NCBI GenBank assembly: GCA_964442185.1
Contig: CAYTWT010000291.1
Coordinates: 1-16,276 of the forward strand
Reading direction: 5' to 3'
DNA from: CADEEV01 sp964442185
GTDB taxonomy: Bacteria; Acidobacteriota; Vicinamibacteria; Fen-336
DNA length: 16,276 nt
The notes under the pieces are model-generated. The model was not told the origin of the DNA, made no database searches, and was given only the letters and a program-made list of their open reading frames with translations. Position numbers and translations under genes: made by a program. This document shows, piece after piece, positions 7,450-14,696 of the stretch (position 1 is its first letter; every line of letters begins with the position of its first letter).

Positions 7450-9663
7450 ATGATCGGCAAAACCGTCTCGCACTACCGGATCACAGCCAAGCTCGGCAGC
7501 GGCGGCATGGGCGTCGTGTACGAAGCCGAGGACACCAGCCTGGGACGCAAGGTGGCGCTCAAGTTCCTGCCGCCGGAGCTGGCGCAGGACGCCCACTCGC
7601 TGGAGCGCTTCCAGCGCGAGGCGCGCGCCGCCTCGGCCCTCAACCATCCCGGCATCTGCACGGTCTATGCGATCGACCAGCACGAGGGGCAGCACTTCAT
7701 CGCGATGGAGCTGCTCGAGGGCGAGACGCTGGCGGCGAAGATCGCGGGCCAGCCCCTGGACCTCGACCTGTTGCTGCGGCTGGCCGCCCAGATCGCGGAC
7801 GCTCTCGAGTCCGCCCACGCCAAGGGCATCGTCCACCGCGACCTGAAGCCGGCCAACATCTTCTTCGTGACCCAGAGGCAGCAGGTCAAGATCCTCGACT
7901 TCGGTCTGGCCAAGATCGACCGGGCCGCGCCGACCGGGCCCGCCGCTTCGGAGGGCCCCACCGCGGTCAGGCACGAGGACCTCACCAAGGCGGGCTCGAC
8001 CCTGGGCACGGTGTCCTACATGTCGCCCGAGCAGGCTCGCGGGCAGCTCACCGACGCCCGCACGGATCTGTTTTCTCTCGGCACGGTCCTGTACCAGATG
8101 GCCACGGGCGCCTTGCCGTTCCAGGGAGACACCTCCGCGGTAGTCTTCGAGGCCCTCCTGAATCGTGACCCGCCGGCCGTGAGCACGCTCAACCCCGCGC
8201 TGCCCGCGGAATTCGGCACGATTCTGCGCAAAGCCCTGGAGAAGGACCGCAACCTGCGTTACCAGAGCGCGACCGAGCTGAAGACGGACCTGCTGCGCCT
8301 CAAGCGCGACCTCGACTCGGGCAAGCGTAGCGCGGCCGACAGCGGCGACTCGCGCAGCGGAAAGGCGGAGCAGAAATCGATCGCCGTGCTCTACTTCGAG
8401 AACCTCTCCGGCGTGAAGGAGGACGAGTACCTTCGCGATGGCGTCACGGAGGACATCATCACCGAGCTCTCCAAGATCCAGGGGCTCCGGATCTTCTCGC
8501 GCCCGACGGTGCTCGCCTACCGCGACAAGAGCGTGACGCCGGGCCAGATCGGCCAACAGCTCCGCGCGGCCTACGTGCTGGCCGGCAGCATGCGCAGGGC
8601 CGGCACCCGCCTGCGCATCAACGCGCAGCTCGTCGATACCCAGACCGATTTCCCCGTCTGGTCGGAGCGCTACGATCGGGAGATGGAGGACGTCTTCGAG
8701 CTGCAGGATGAGATCGCCCACAAGATCGCCGAGGCGCTGCGCATCACGCTCTCGCCGCAGGAACAGCAGGCCCTCGCCGCCAAGCCCACGGACAACCTGC
8801 AGGCGTACGACCTCTACCTGCGCGGCAAGAGCTACGCGCGCCGGCTCACGCGTCACGACATCGAGTTCGCGCTGCAGATGTTCGAAAACGCCGTCGCGCT
8901 GGATCCGCGCTTCGCCGAGGCCCACGCCGCCATCGCGACCGTCTGCGCGCAGTTCCACTACCACTTCGACCGCCAGGCAACCTGGATCGAGCGGGCCGAC
9001 GCCGCCAGCCAGAAGGCGAGCGCCCTGGGCAAGGACGTGCCCGAGGTGCTGGTGGCCGAGGGCTGGATCCTGTACGCCGAGGACAAGTACGAAGAGGTGG
9101 TGCGTCGGATCCGTGGAGTGATCCAGCGCAAGCCCGACACGGGAGGCGCCTACTACCTGCTGGGCCGCGCGCTCTTCGCCGCGGGGCGCTATCAAGAGGT
9201 GGCTGACCTGGCGGACGCGGCCCTGGCCGTGGCCGGCGACGACTACAACGTCTACGTGCCGATCGTGAACTCGCTGGGTGCCTTAGGCAAGAAAGACGCC
9301 CTGCGCAACGTCATCCAGCAGCGGATTCAGGTGCTGGAGGCCCACCTGAAGAAGGTCCCGGAGGATGCGCGGGGCCGCACGCTGCTGGCCAACGACTACA
9401 CGCAGGTCGATCGCGTGGAGGACGCCGTCCGCGAGGCGAACCTGGCCATGGCCCTGCGCGCCAACGACGCGATGGTGCTGTACAACGTCGCCTGCTGCTT
9501 CGGCCAGCTCGGCAGGAAGGACGACTCCATGGCAGCTCTGCGCAAGGCTTGGGACGCCGGCTTCAAGGACCCGACCTGGGCCCGGCGCGATCCCGACCTG
9601 GCGCTGCTCCACGGAGAGCCGGAGTTCGAGCGGCTCTACCCGGAGCAGCCCGCGACCGCGTAG
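7450..9663 (+). CDS. Ser/Thr protein kinase with TolB/FlgO-like and TPR domains
   Basis: 737-aa Hanks-type kinase, apparently cytosolic because no membrane helix follows the kinase domain. Kinase domain about 9-280: glycine loop GSGGMGVV (16-23), VALKFL with Lys38, HRDLKPAN with Asp131 and Asn136, DFG with Asp150, and MSPEQARG in the activation segment. All catalytic residues are present, so it should be active. Residues about 309-430 (KSIAVLYFENLSG, RDGVTEDIITELSKI, YVLAGSMRR, ERYDREMEDVFELQDEI) match the TolB/FlgO-like module often found in adenylate cyclases and kinases. The rest, to residue 737, is TPR-like helical repeats (ALQMFENAVALDPRFAEAHA, VLYNVACCFGQLGRK), probably for partner binding. 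MIGKTVSHYRI is the usual N-terminus of these kinases, supporting ATG 7450. No substrate is evident from context. Confidence 0.94.
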   Translation: MIGKTVSHYRITAKLGSGGMGVVYEAEDTSLGRKVALKFLPPELAQDAHSLERFQREARAASALNHPGICTVYAIDQHEGQHFIAMELLEGETLAAKIAGQPLDLDLLLRLAAQIADALESAHAKGIVHRDLKPANIFFVTQRQQVKILDFGLAKIDRAAPTGPAASEGPTAVRHEDLTKAGSTLGTVSYMSPEQARGQLTDARTDLFSLGTVLYQMATGALPFQGDTSAVVFEALLNRDPPAVSTLNPALPAEFGTILRKALEKDRNLRYQSATELKTDLLRLKRDLDSGKRSAADSGDSRSGKAEQKSIAVLYFENLSGVKEDEYLRDGVTEDIITELSKIQGLRIFSRPTVLAYRDKSVTPGQIGQQLRAAYVLAGSMRRAGTRLRINAQLVDTQTDFPVWSERYDREMEDVFELQDEIAHKIAEALRITLSPQEQQALAAKPTDNLQAYDLYLRGKSYARRLTRHDIEFALQMFENAVALDPRFAEAHAAIATVCAQFHYHFDRQATWIERADAASQKASALGKDVPEVLVAEGWILYAEDKYEEVVRRIRGVIQRKPDTGGAYYLLGRALFAAGRYQEVADLADAALAVAGDDYNVYVPIVNSLGALGKKDALRNVIQQRIQVLEAHLKKVPEDARGRTLLANDYTQVDRVEDAVREANLAMALRANDAMVLYNVACCFGQLGRKDDSMAALRKAWDAGFKDPTWARRDPDLALLHGEPEFERLYPEQPATA

Positions 9664-9717
9664 TCGGCTTCTGGCGCTCGGCCGTGTTCACGGCATGGCC
9701 GCGCACGGCGGAGGACG

Positions 9718-9747
9718 TAGAATCGTTTCGTCACTACCGGCAGGAGG
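9718..9747 (+). promoter_or_regulatory. -10-like element and RBS of the cytochrome operon
   Basis: TAGAAT at 9718-9723 is a good -10 hexamer 29 nt before the GTG at 9753, and AGGAGG at 9742-9747 is a strong Shine-Dalgarno 5 nt before it. Together they decide the GTG start over the longer open frame beginning at 9549 inside the kinase gene. A -35 box is not clear. Confidence 0.5.
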
Positions 9748-9752
9748 CATCC

Positions 9753-10202
9753 GTGAGTTTCTCGAAGCGCAGCTTGGCGTCACTCGTCGTCGGGTCGCTC
9801 GCGCTCGGCGGCGGCCTGGGCACAGCCCTCGCCTCCGACCCGGCCGAGGACCGCCACATGGCGATGGAGGCGGTCAGGGACGCCGCTAAACCGCTCTTCG
9901 CGATGGCGAAGAAGGAGACCCCGTTCGACGCGACGGTCGTGAACAAGAACGCGACCACCATCCTGGAGAAGCTGAAGCAGGCGCAGGGCCTCTTCCCGGT
10001 GGGCAGCGGCGGGGGCGAGTCACTCGCGAAGCCGGAGCTTTGGAGCGACGCGGCGGGCTTCGAGAAGGCGATGAAGGATGCCCAGGGCGCGGCAGCGGGG
10101 CTGCAGGGCGTGAAGGCAGAGATGGCTTTCGGTCCCGCCATCGGCGCGCTCGGCAAGAGCTGCAAGGCCTGTCACGACAAGTACCGCCTGCCGCCGCAGT
10201 GA
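9753..10202 (+). CDS. periplasmic monoheme cytochrome c-556/c'-like protein
   Basis: 149 aa from a GTG preceded by AGGAGG. Residues 1-27 form a Sec signal peptide (FSKRSLASLVVGSLALGGG, cleavage near ALAS). The mature protein has the four-helix-bundle pattern of class II cytochromes c, with the single heme motif CKACH at residues 137-141 near the C-terminus, followed by KYRLPPQ. Met36/Met38 in RHMAMEAV are at the place where c-556 proteins supply the sixth ligand, so a low-spin electron-transfer protein is more likely than a gas-binding c'. Its TGA overlaps the GTG of the diheme cytochrome gene (GTGA), so the two are coupled and probably exchange electrons. The donor dehydrogenase is not in the window. 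Confidence 0.9.
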   Translation: MSFSKRSLASLVVGSLALGGGLGTALASDPAEDRHMAMEAVRDAAKPLFAMAKKETPFDATVVNKNATTILEKLKQAQGLFPVGSGGGESLAKPELWSDAAGFEKAMKDAQGAAAGLQGVKAEMAFGPAIGALGKSCKACHDKYRLPPQ

Positions 10203-11107
10203 GCCGCCGGCCGCACGCTCGTGCCGCGGCCTCGATCGGTCTGCTCGCGGCGATCGGCGCCGCCGGCTTCTGGCTACTGACGAGGCCGGACCCGCTCCCG
10301 GCTTCGGTGATCCCAGCGCACACGCCGGATCCGAGGAACGGCGAGCGGCTCTTTCACGCGGGGAGCTGCCTCGCCTGTCACCAGCCGCCCGAGGGCAGAG
10401 CTGACCGCTCGTTGCCCTCCGGCGGAAGCGCCTTCCCCACGCCGATCGGCGATTTCTACCCGCAGAACCTGACCCCGGACCCGGAGACGGGGCTCGGCCG
10501 CTGGAGCGAGATCGACTTCGTCAACGCGATGCTGCGCGGGCTCGCGCCGGACGGCAGGCACTACTTCCCGGCGTTTCCGTATCCCGCTTACCGCTCGATG
10601 GCGATGACCGATGTCGTCGACCTGCGCGCCTACCTGATGAGCCTGCCGCCGGTGAAGTCCCTCGCCCCGCCGCACGGCATCCGCATGCTCGGCCTCGCGC
10701 GCCGCAGCGTGGGCCTCTGGAAGAGGGTGGGCCTGGCCAGCGCCCCGTACCAGCCGGACGCGGCCCGGGGCGACTCCTGGCAGCGCGGCGCCTACCTCGT
10801 CAACGCGCCCGGCCACTGTGGCGAGTGCCACACGCCGCGAAGCTGGCTGATGGTCGGCGACACGAAGCGCTTCCTGGCGGGCGGGCCGCACCCGAGCGGC
10901 GAGGGCAAGGTGCCGAGCCTGCGCGGCCTCGCCGCACGCCGCAAGTACGCGAGCGTGGACGACCTCACGCTCGCGCTCCGGAACGGTGAGACGCTGGGCT
11001 ACGAGGGCATCTCGAGCGGCGGCATGGCCGCGATCCAGGAGAACCTGGCGCTTCTCCCGGAACGGGACGTGCGCGCCATCGCCGAGTACGTGCTGAGCCT
11101 GGAGTAG
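10199..11107 (+). CDS. membrane-anchored diheme cytochrome c
   Basis: 302 aa from the GTG that overlaps the upstream stop. The N-terminus (RRPHARAAASIGLLAAIGAAGFWLL, about residues 3-27) is a basic stretch followed by one hydrophobic helix, with no obvious cleavage site, so it is probably an uncleaved inner-membrane anchor. Two cytochrome c domains follow, with CLACH at 57-61 and CGECH at 207-211. Domain 1 has NLTPDPETGLGRWSE, FPAFPYPAYRSMAMTD and LRAYLMSLPPV, typical of cytochrome subunits of alcohol, aldehyde and gluconate dehydrogenases. Those usually carry three hemes; this one has two and no adjacent dehydrogenase. It would pass electrons between a periplasmic donor, perhaps via the upstream c-556, and a terminal oxidase. 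The frame is open from 10040, but only as a shadow of the upstream gene. Confidence 0.92.
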   Translation: MSRRPHARAAASIGLLAAIGAAGFWLLTRPDPLPASVIPAHTPDPRNGERLFHAGSCLACHQPPEGRADRSLPSGGSAFPTPIGDFYPQNLTPDPETGLGRWSEIDFVNAMLRGLAPDGRHYFPAFPYPAYRSMAMTDVVDLRAYLMSLPPVKSLAPPHGIRMLGLARRSVGLWKRVGLASAPYQPDAARGDSWQRGAYLVNAPGHCGECHTPRSWLMVGDTKRFLAGGPHPSGEGKVPSLRGLAARRKYASVDDLTLALRNGETLGYEGISSGGMAAIQENLALLPERDVRAIAEYVLSLE

Positions 11108-11125
11108 GCCTCGGCTTGTGCCGCG

Positions 11126-11131
11126 TACAAT
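11126..11131 (+). promoter_or_regulatory. putative -10 element of the GHKL ATPase gene
   Basis: TACAAT lies 20 nt before the ATG at 11152. No -35 at normal spacing and no clear Shine-Dalgarno sequence are visible. Confidence 0.35.
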
Positions 11132-11151
11132 GGTGCACGAGATCCTGAACC

Positions 11152-12696
11152 ATGGGCCAGACCCGGGTCGACTTGCAGCACCTGCTCGAGGACCTGAGCG
11201 ACGCCTATCCCGGCGCGCTCGAGGAGACGATCCTCACCGAGATCGTCGCCAACTCGCTCGACGCGGGCGCCTCGCGCATCAGCCTGCTGGTCGAACCCGC
11301 CGAGCGGACCCTGGTGGTGGGCGACAACGGCGTCGGCATGACGCGGCGCGAGCTGGCGCGCTATCACGACGTGGCCGCCAGCGCCAAGACCCGCGGCGAG
11401 GGCATCGGCTTCGCGGGTGTCGGGATCAAGCTCGGCCTGCTGGTCGCCGAGGAGGTGCTGACCGAGACGCGGCGCGCCGAGCGCCACGTGGCCACGCGCT
11501 GGCGGCTGGCTTCGCGCCACAAGGCCCCGTGGCGCTGGGTGGAGCCGCCGGGCTGGGTGTCCGAGCGCGGCACCGCCGTCGGCCTGCGGCTGCGCAACCC
11601 GCTCTCGCCGCTGCTCGACCCCGGCTACGTCGAGGCCGCGCTGCGCAGCCACTTCGAGCCGCTTCTGGACGCGGCCTTCGACGCGATCCTGCTCGAGCGC
11701 TATCCCGCCGGGGTCGCGCTGGTGGTGAACGGCCGCCCGCTCGCGCGCCGCCCCGCCGGGGACGACGGCAGGGCCAGCCTCGAAGCGCGGCTGCCGCGCA
11801 AGCGCAAGGCATCCGCCGTTGGCCGCCTGGCCCGCGCGGACATGCCGCTCCCCGAGGAACAGCAGGGCCTCGCCATCAGCACGCTGGGCAAGGTGATCCG
11901 CCGCGGCTGGGACTGGCTCGGCCTCACTCCCGCCTCGCCCGCGGAGGTCGGCGGCCTGATCGAGGTTCCCGAGCTCGCCGTCGCCCTCACCCTCAACAAG
12001 GGTGATTTCCTGCGCACCGGCCGCCGCGGTATGACGTACCTGGCCTACCGCAAGGCGATTCAGGAGGCCGTCGCGGCTCAGCTCGTCGCCTGGGGCGAGG
12101 CCCGCGACCAGGAGGACAGCGCCCGGCGCCGCGCCGCCCGGCCGCTGGAGCGCGATCTCGAACGCGTGCTCGTGGACCTGGCCGACGACTTCCCGGCGCT
12201 TGCGGCGCTCGTCGATCGGCGCAGTGGCGGCCAGCGCCGGCTGCCCAGCGGCGGCGAAGCGACGCCGATCGTCCGCACCGCATCCGAGCCCGTCGCCGAG
12301 GTCCCGCTGGCGGTGAGCGCAACCCCGGCCGAGGCGCAGACTGCGGTAGCCGAGAGCGACTCGCCGCCGACTCCTGCGGAAGCGCCGCCGGCCTTGGGCG
12401 AGCACGGCCCGCGCCGGCCGACGCGTTACGGCCTGAGCGTCGAGTTCGAGGAGCGCGCCGACTCGCCGGAGATCGCACGGCTCGTGGAGTCCCGGGTGCT
12501 GATCAACACCGCGCATCCGGCCTACGCGCGCGCGGTCGCTTCGCGCGCCGACGGCTATCACGCCGCCCTGGCGGTGGGGATGGCGCTGGCCGCGGTCGCC
12601 GTCGAGGCGGGCAAGGCCCACGAGTTCCTGACCGCGTTCCTTGCACGCTGGGGTGAAGCCCTGGTGCGCGACGGGCGCCGGCGCCGCCACGCCTAG
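11152..12696 (+). CDS. GHKL (HSP90/MutL-like) ATPase of unknown role
   Basis: 514-aa soluble protein with an N-terminal Bergerat-fold ATPase: N-box EIVANSLDAG with Glu30, Asn34 and Asp37; G1 box DNGVGM at 58-63; GEGIGFAGVGIK at 82-93 as the lid and G2 region. All ATP-binding residues, including the presumed catalytic Glu30, are present, so it should hydrolyse ATP. It is not a sensor kinase: there is no H-box, sensor or membrane domain. About residues 100-330 resemble the transducer part of MutL/HSP90/MORC-type proteins. A Pro/Ala/Glu-rich linker follows (about 375-420), then a helical C-terminal domain (about 430-510) containing RVLINTAHPAY. GHKL ATPases of this kind occur both in housekeeping and in phage-defence loci. 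The neighbouring toxin-antitoxin genes make a defence role possible but do not prove it. Start chosen at the ATG after TACAAT. Confidence 0.82.
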   Translation: MGQTRVDLQHLLEDLSDAYPGALEETILTEIVANSLDAGASRISLLVEPAERTLVVGDNGVGMTRRELARYHDVAASAKTRGEGIGFAGVGIKLGLLVAEEVLTETRRAERHVATRWRLASRHKAPWRWVEPPGWVSERGTAVGLRLRNPLSPLLDPGYVEAALRSHFEPLLDAAFDAILLERYPAGVALVVNGRPLARRPAGDDGRASLEARLPRKRKASAVGRLARADMPLPEEQQGLAISTLGKVIRRGWDWLGLTPASPAEVGGLIEVPELAVALTLNKGDFLRTGRRGMTYLAYRKAIQEAVAAQLVAWGEARDQEDSARRRAARPLERDLERVLVDLADDFPALAALVDRRSGGQRRLPSGGEATPIVRTASEPVAEVPLAVSATPAEAQTAVAESDSPPTPAEAPPALGEHGPRRPTRYGLSVEFEERADSPEIARLVESRVLINTAHPAYARAVASRADGYHAALAVGMALAAVAVEAGKAHEFLTAFLARWGEALVRDGRRRRHA

Positions 12697-12702
12697 GCTG
12701 CG

Positions 12703-12711
12703 TGCTATCCT
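12703..12711 (+). promoter_or_regulatory. extended -10 element upstream of the AbiEii-like pair
   Basis: TGCTATCCT reads as a TGN extended -10 with hexamer TATCCT (12706-12711), 15 nt before the ATG at 12727. It is 7 nt downstream of the GHKL stop, suggesting the pair has its own promoter. Confidence 0.4.
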
Positions 12712-12726
12712 GCGCTCGAGCCCGCC

Positions 12727-13023
12727 ATGCGACCGATGACGATCGACCTGACGCAAGAGGAACTGCGGCCCTACTTCTTGTGGGACGAGGACCTCTCGAT
12801 CCGCGAGTTGCGTGAGCGGCTGCGGGGCGACGACGCCTATGAGAGGCAGCGGCTGCTCGGCAAGCTCCTGCGCGAGGCGCGCGACACCGACGTCTGGCTC
12901 TTCGTGACGCCCGAGGAAGTCGCGAGGGAGCTGCCGGCCGTCGCACGCCGCGTCGGGCGGCGGCTCGGCTTCTGGCAATTCCTGATCGCCGGCTGGCGCC
13001 GCCTTGGAATCCTTTCGCAGTAG
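12727..13023 (+). CDS. small partner protein of an AbiEii-type nucleotidyltransferase
   Basis: 98 aa, soluble, highly charged and helical, ending in an aromatic stretch (LGFWQFLIAGWRRLGIL). Key segments are SIRELRERLRG, RQRLLGKLLREARDTDVW and LFVTPEEVARELP. Short proteins of this pattern (an Arg-rich helix, LLREAR.TDVW, F.TPEEV) commonly precede AbiEii-like nucleotidyltransferase genes, and I read it as the cognate partner, perhaps the antitoxin. It is not AbiEi: it lacks the winged-helix domain and is about half that size. Its 3' end overlaps the nucleotidyltransferase frame by 20 nt, so the two are co-translated. A second in-frame ATG at 12736 is an alternative start; neither has an RBS. 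Gene reality is good; the antitoxin role is inferred. Confidence 0.72.
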   Translation: MRPMTIDLTQEELRPYFLWDEDLSIRELRERLRGDDAYERQRLLGKLLREARDTDVWLFVTPEEVARELPAVARRVGRRLGFWQFLIAGWRRLGILSQ

Positions 13024-13663
13024 GCTGACGCAGCTCCAGCGCGAGCTTCTGGAGGCGTTCTTCCGCCACGAGCGCGAGTTCTTCCTGACGGGAGGCGGCG
13101 CGCTTGCCGGCTTCTACCTGGGACACCGGGAGACGTCGGATCTGGACTTCTTCACGACTGAGGCCGCTGCCTTCGAGCGCGGATCTCATGCGCTCCGGAC
13201 CGCTGCGGCCGACGTCGGCGGGGCGCTGGCCAGCCGGCAAGATGCCCCCGGTTTCCGGCGCTACTTCGTGTCGCGTGGCAGCGAAGGGGTCGTGGTCGAC
13301 CTGGTGTGGGAACGCGTGCCACAGGCACGGCCAGTGAAAGCCGACGCCCCGGCCGGAATCAGGATCGACCCAATCGAGGAGATCCTCGCCAACAAGCTGA
13401 CGGCCGTCCTGTCCCGCTCCGAGGAACGTGACCTCGTCGACCTGTTATGCCTGGAACGAGCGGGCTATAAGGTCGAGAGCGCACTCGCCGACGCGCTGCG
13501 AAAGGACGGCGGCTGCACTCCTGCCGCACTGGCCTATGTGCTCGGCGAGATCCGGGTCCCGGATGGGGCGGTTCTCCCGGGCGGCGTCAGCTCGGTCGAG
13601 CTGCGCACTTGGCTGGCTGGCGCTGTGGAGCGCCTGCTCCACGCCGCGGCGCCAGGTCGCTAG
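13004..13663 (+). CDS. AbiEii-type nucleotidyltransferase (toxin-like)
   Basis: 219-aa DNA-polymerase-beta-fold nucleotidyltransferase of the AbiEii/MenT group. FLTGGGALAGFYLGHRETSD (about 27-46) gives the GG motif and the Arg-x-Ser/Thr-Asp start of the catalytic centre, with Asp46 and Asp48 in SDLDFF. The third acidic residue is probably Asp in VVVDLVWERV. The family's downstream signature IEEILANKLTAVL...RSEERDLVDLLCL (Lys, Arg and Asp) is intact, so the enzyme looks active. Toxins of this group add nucleotides to tRNA or other acceptors. Translation must begin at a TTG (13004) inside the preceding gene, since no ATG or GTG is suitably placed; such overlaps are typical for these pairs. Whether it is a toxin or a housekeeping relative cannot be decided here. 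Confidence 0.86.
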   Translation: MESFRSRLTQLQRELLEAFFRHEREFFLTGGGALAGFYLGHRETSDLDFFTTEAAAFERGSHALRTAAADVGGALASRQDAPGFRRYFVSRGSEGVVVDLVWERVPQARPVKADAPAGIRIDPIEEILANKLTAVLSRSEERDLVDLLCLERAGYKVESALADALRKDGGCTPAALAYVLGEIRVPDGAVLPGGVSSVELRTWLAGAVERLLHAAAPGR

Positions 13664-13787
13664 GGCGACAGCCGGGGCCACTCTGTTCTCAGTTGTGCGC
13701 TAATGTGGCCGTTTCTCGAGATGGCAGAGCGCTACGACGTAGCGTCCCTGCCTGACGAACTCCTCAACGGGTGACTCTTCTTCCGAA
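13664..13787 (+). other. intergenic stretch with no recognisable gene
   Basis: Between the AbiEii-type gene and the helicase remnant. It holds one 23-codon ORF (ATG 13703, ending in ELLNG at a TGA) with no RBS and no family I recognise. It may be degraded sequence, possibly of the element that carried the helicase. Confidence 0.4.
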
Positions 13788-14116
13788 CAACGCCAGGTCG
13801 GCGAGATGACGCGACGGGTCCGCGAGGGCGCCGGCCACGACGCCCGCGTCGGCACCGTGGACAAGTTCCAGGGCCAGGAAGGCGCGGTCGTCATCTTCTC
13901 GATGGTGACGTCGTCCCCGGAAGATGCCCAGCGCAACGCGGAGTTCCTCTACTCACGGCATCGCCTCAACGTCGCGATCCTCGCGCGCACGCGCCCTGGC
14001 CGTTCTGATCTGCAGCCCTGACCCTGCTGCGGCTTCGGTGCCGAACGTCGGAGCAGATGCGGTTGGCCAATGCGTTCGGTCAGCTACTGGACGTAGCTGG
14101 CGGGATTCAGCGGTAA
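13788..14116 (+). pseudogene. C-terminal remnant of a superfamily 1 DNA2/NAM7-type helicase
   Basis: About 110 codons of the end of a UPF1/DNA2-like helicase, a family normally around 1000 residues, read in three frames. Segment 1 (to about 13979) reads QVGEMTRRV, DARVGTVDKFQGQEG, VVIFSMVTSSPEDA and FLYSRHRLNVAI; the VDKFQGQE and LNVA-SRA motifs are helicase motifs V and VI. An extra C near 13980 shifts the frame, and the match continues with SRARALAVLICSPD to about 14021. A second extra base near 14022-14023 shifts again, and the match resumes with LLRLRCRTSEQMRLANAFGQ and ends at the TAA at 14114-14116, probably the original stop. The start, ATPase Walker motifs and most of the gene are absent. 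The two frameshifts and the missing 5' end mean it cannot be functional. Confidence 0.82.
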
Positions 14117-14160
14117 CCCAAGCGGCGCTTCGCGGAGTGTCCGAACGAACCCTCCGCTTG

Positions 14161-14166
14161 TATACT
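14161..14166 (+). promoter_or_regulatory. strong -10 element of the MntA-like gene
   Basis: TATACT, one mismatch from consensus TATAAT, ends 8 nt before the GTG at 14175. Transcription would start within a base or two of that GTG, so the mRNA would be leaderless unless the GTG at 14214 is used. Confidence 0.5.
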
Positions 14167-14174
14167 ATCGCCGA

Positions 14175-14516
14175 GTGCCGATCCTGCCGCCAGCAGTCCG
14201 AGTCGCCCCGACCGTGGCAAGCCGTCTCGCCGCGCTGTCAGATCTTTGTGCGAAGCACAGGGTCCGACGGCTGGCGCTCTTCGGCTCGGGGACCGGCGAG
14301 CGATTCGATGCGGGGAAGGGCAGCGACCTCGACTTCCTCGTGGAGTTCGAGCCACGGTCGCCCCAAGCCCATGCCGAGGCCTACTTCGGCCTGATGGAGG
14401 ACCTGCAGCGCATGCTCGGAGTGCCTGTCGACCTGGTCGAGGCCGGAGCGAGTCGCAACCCCTACTTTCAGGAGGCCGTCCGCAACACCCAGGTCGTGTT
14501 GTTTGAGGCGGCCTGA
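14175..14516 (+). CDS. mntA: MntA-type minimal nucleotidyltransferase (antitoxin)
   Basis: 113-aa protein of the MNT family. The signature GSX(10)DXD is complete: LFGSGTGERF, then GKGSDLDFLVEFEP, with both catalytic Asp residues followed by a hydrophobic strand. VPVDLVEAGA supplies the third acidic residue. In MntA-HepT systems this enzyme AMP-ylates the HepT RNase and so neutralises it. Its stop overlaps a TTG-started frame for HepT by 14 nt, the normal arrangement, but that partner is broken here, leaving an orphan antitoxin. The GTG at 14175 sits just after TATACT and would make a leaderless message; a GTG at 14214 gives a 100-aa version that aligns better with typical lengths. Family assignment is strong. 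Confidence 0.88.
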   Translation: MPILPPAVRVAPTVASRLAALSDLCAKHRVRRLALFGSGTGERFDAGKGSDLDFLVEFEPRSPQAHAEAYFGLMEDLQRMLGVPVDLVEAGASRNPYFQEAVRNTQVVLFEAA

Positions 14517-14696
14517 AACCCTCAAGTGCCTCTTCGACATCCTCGAGGCGTGTCGCCTGCTCGACGAGTTCACGTCAGGCAAGACGCTGGCCGACTACAG
14601 CTCTGACGCACTGCTGCGCTCGGCGGTCGAGCGCAGTTCGAGATCATCGGGGAAGCGCTTCGTCTGGCGATTCGCGAGCAGGCAGAGCTTGCGGGC
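14503..14696 (+). pseudogene. hepT: broken HepT (HEPN RNase toxin)
   Basis: Starts at a TTG inside the MntA-like gene and reads RRPETLKCLFDILEACRLL, SGKTLADY and SDALLRSAVER, the N-terminal half of a HepT protein. One base is then missing near 14632-14634. In the next frame the family sequence resumes with QFEIIGEALRLAIREQAELA. At about 14694-14697 homology stops abruptly, and the following DNA is the antisense of a DUF5615 gene. The C-terminal helices with the HEPN catalytic R-x(4-6)-H motif (usually in a segment like FRN-IH) are gone. The original frame runs on to 14784 and the shifted one to a TAA at 14742-14744, both through foreign sequence. A frameshift and a truncation make it non-functional as an RNase. 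Confidence 0.85.

Noticed and set aside
6082..9195. 1037-aa open frame on the minus strand
   Set aside because: It is antisense to three genes with clear family motifs (CapA-like, PEPM-like, kinase). Its composition (Arg, Gly, Val, His rich) is typical of the codon-position shadow in GC-rich DNA, and it has no recognisable domain.
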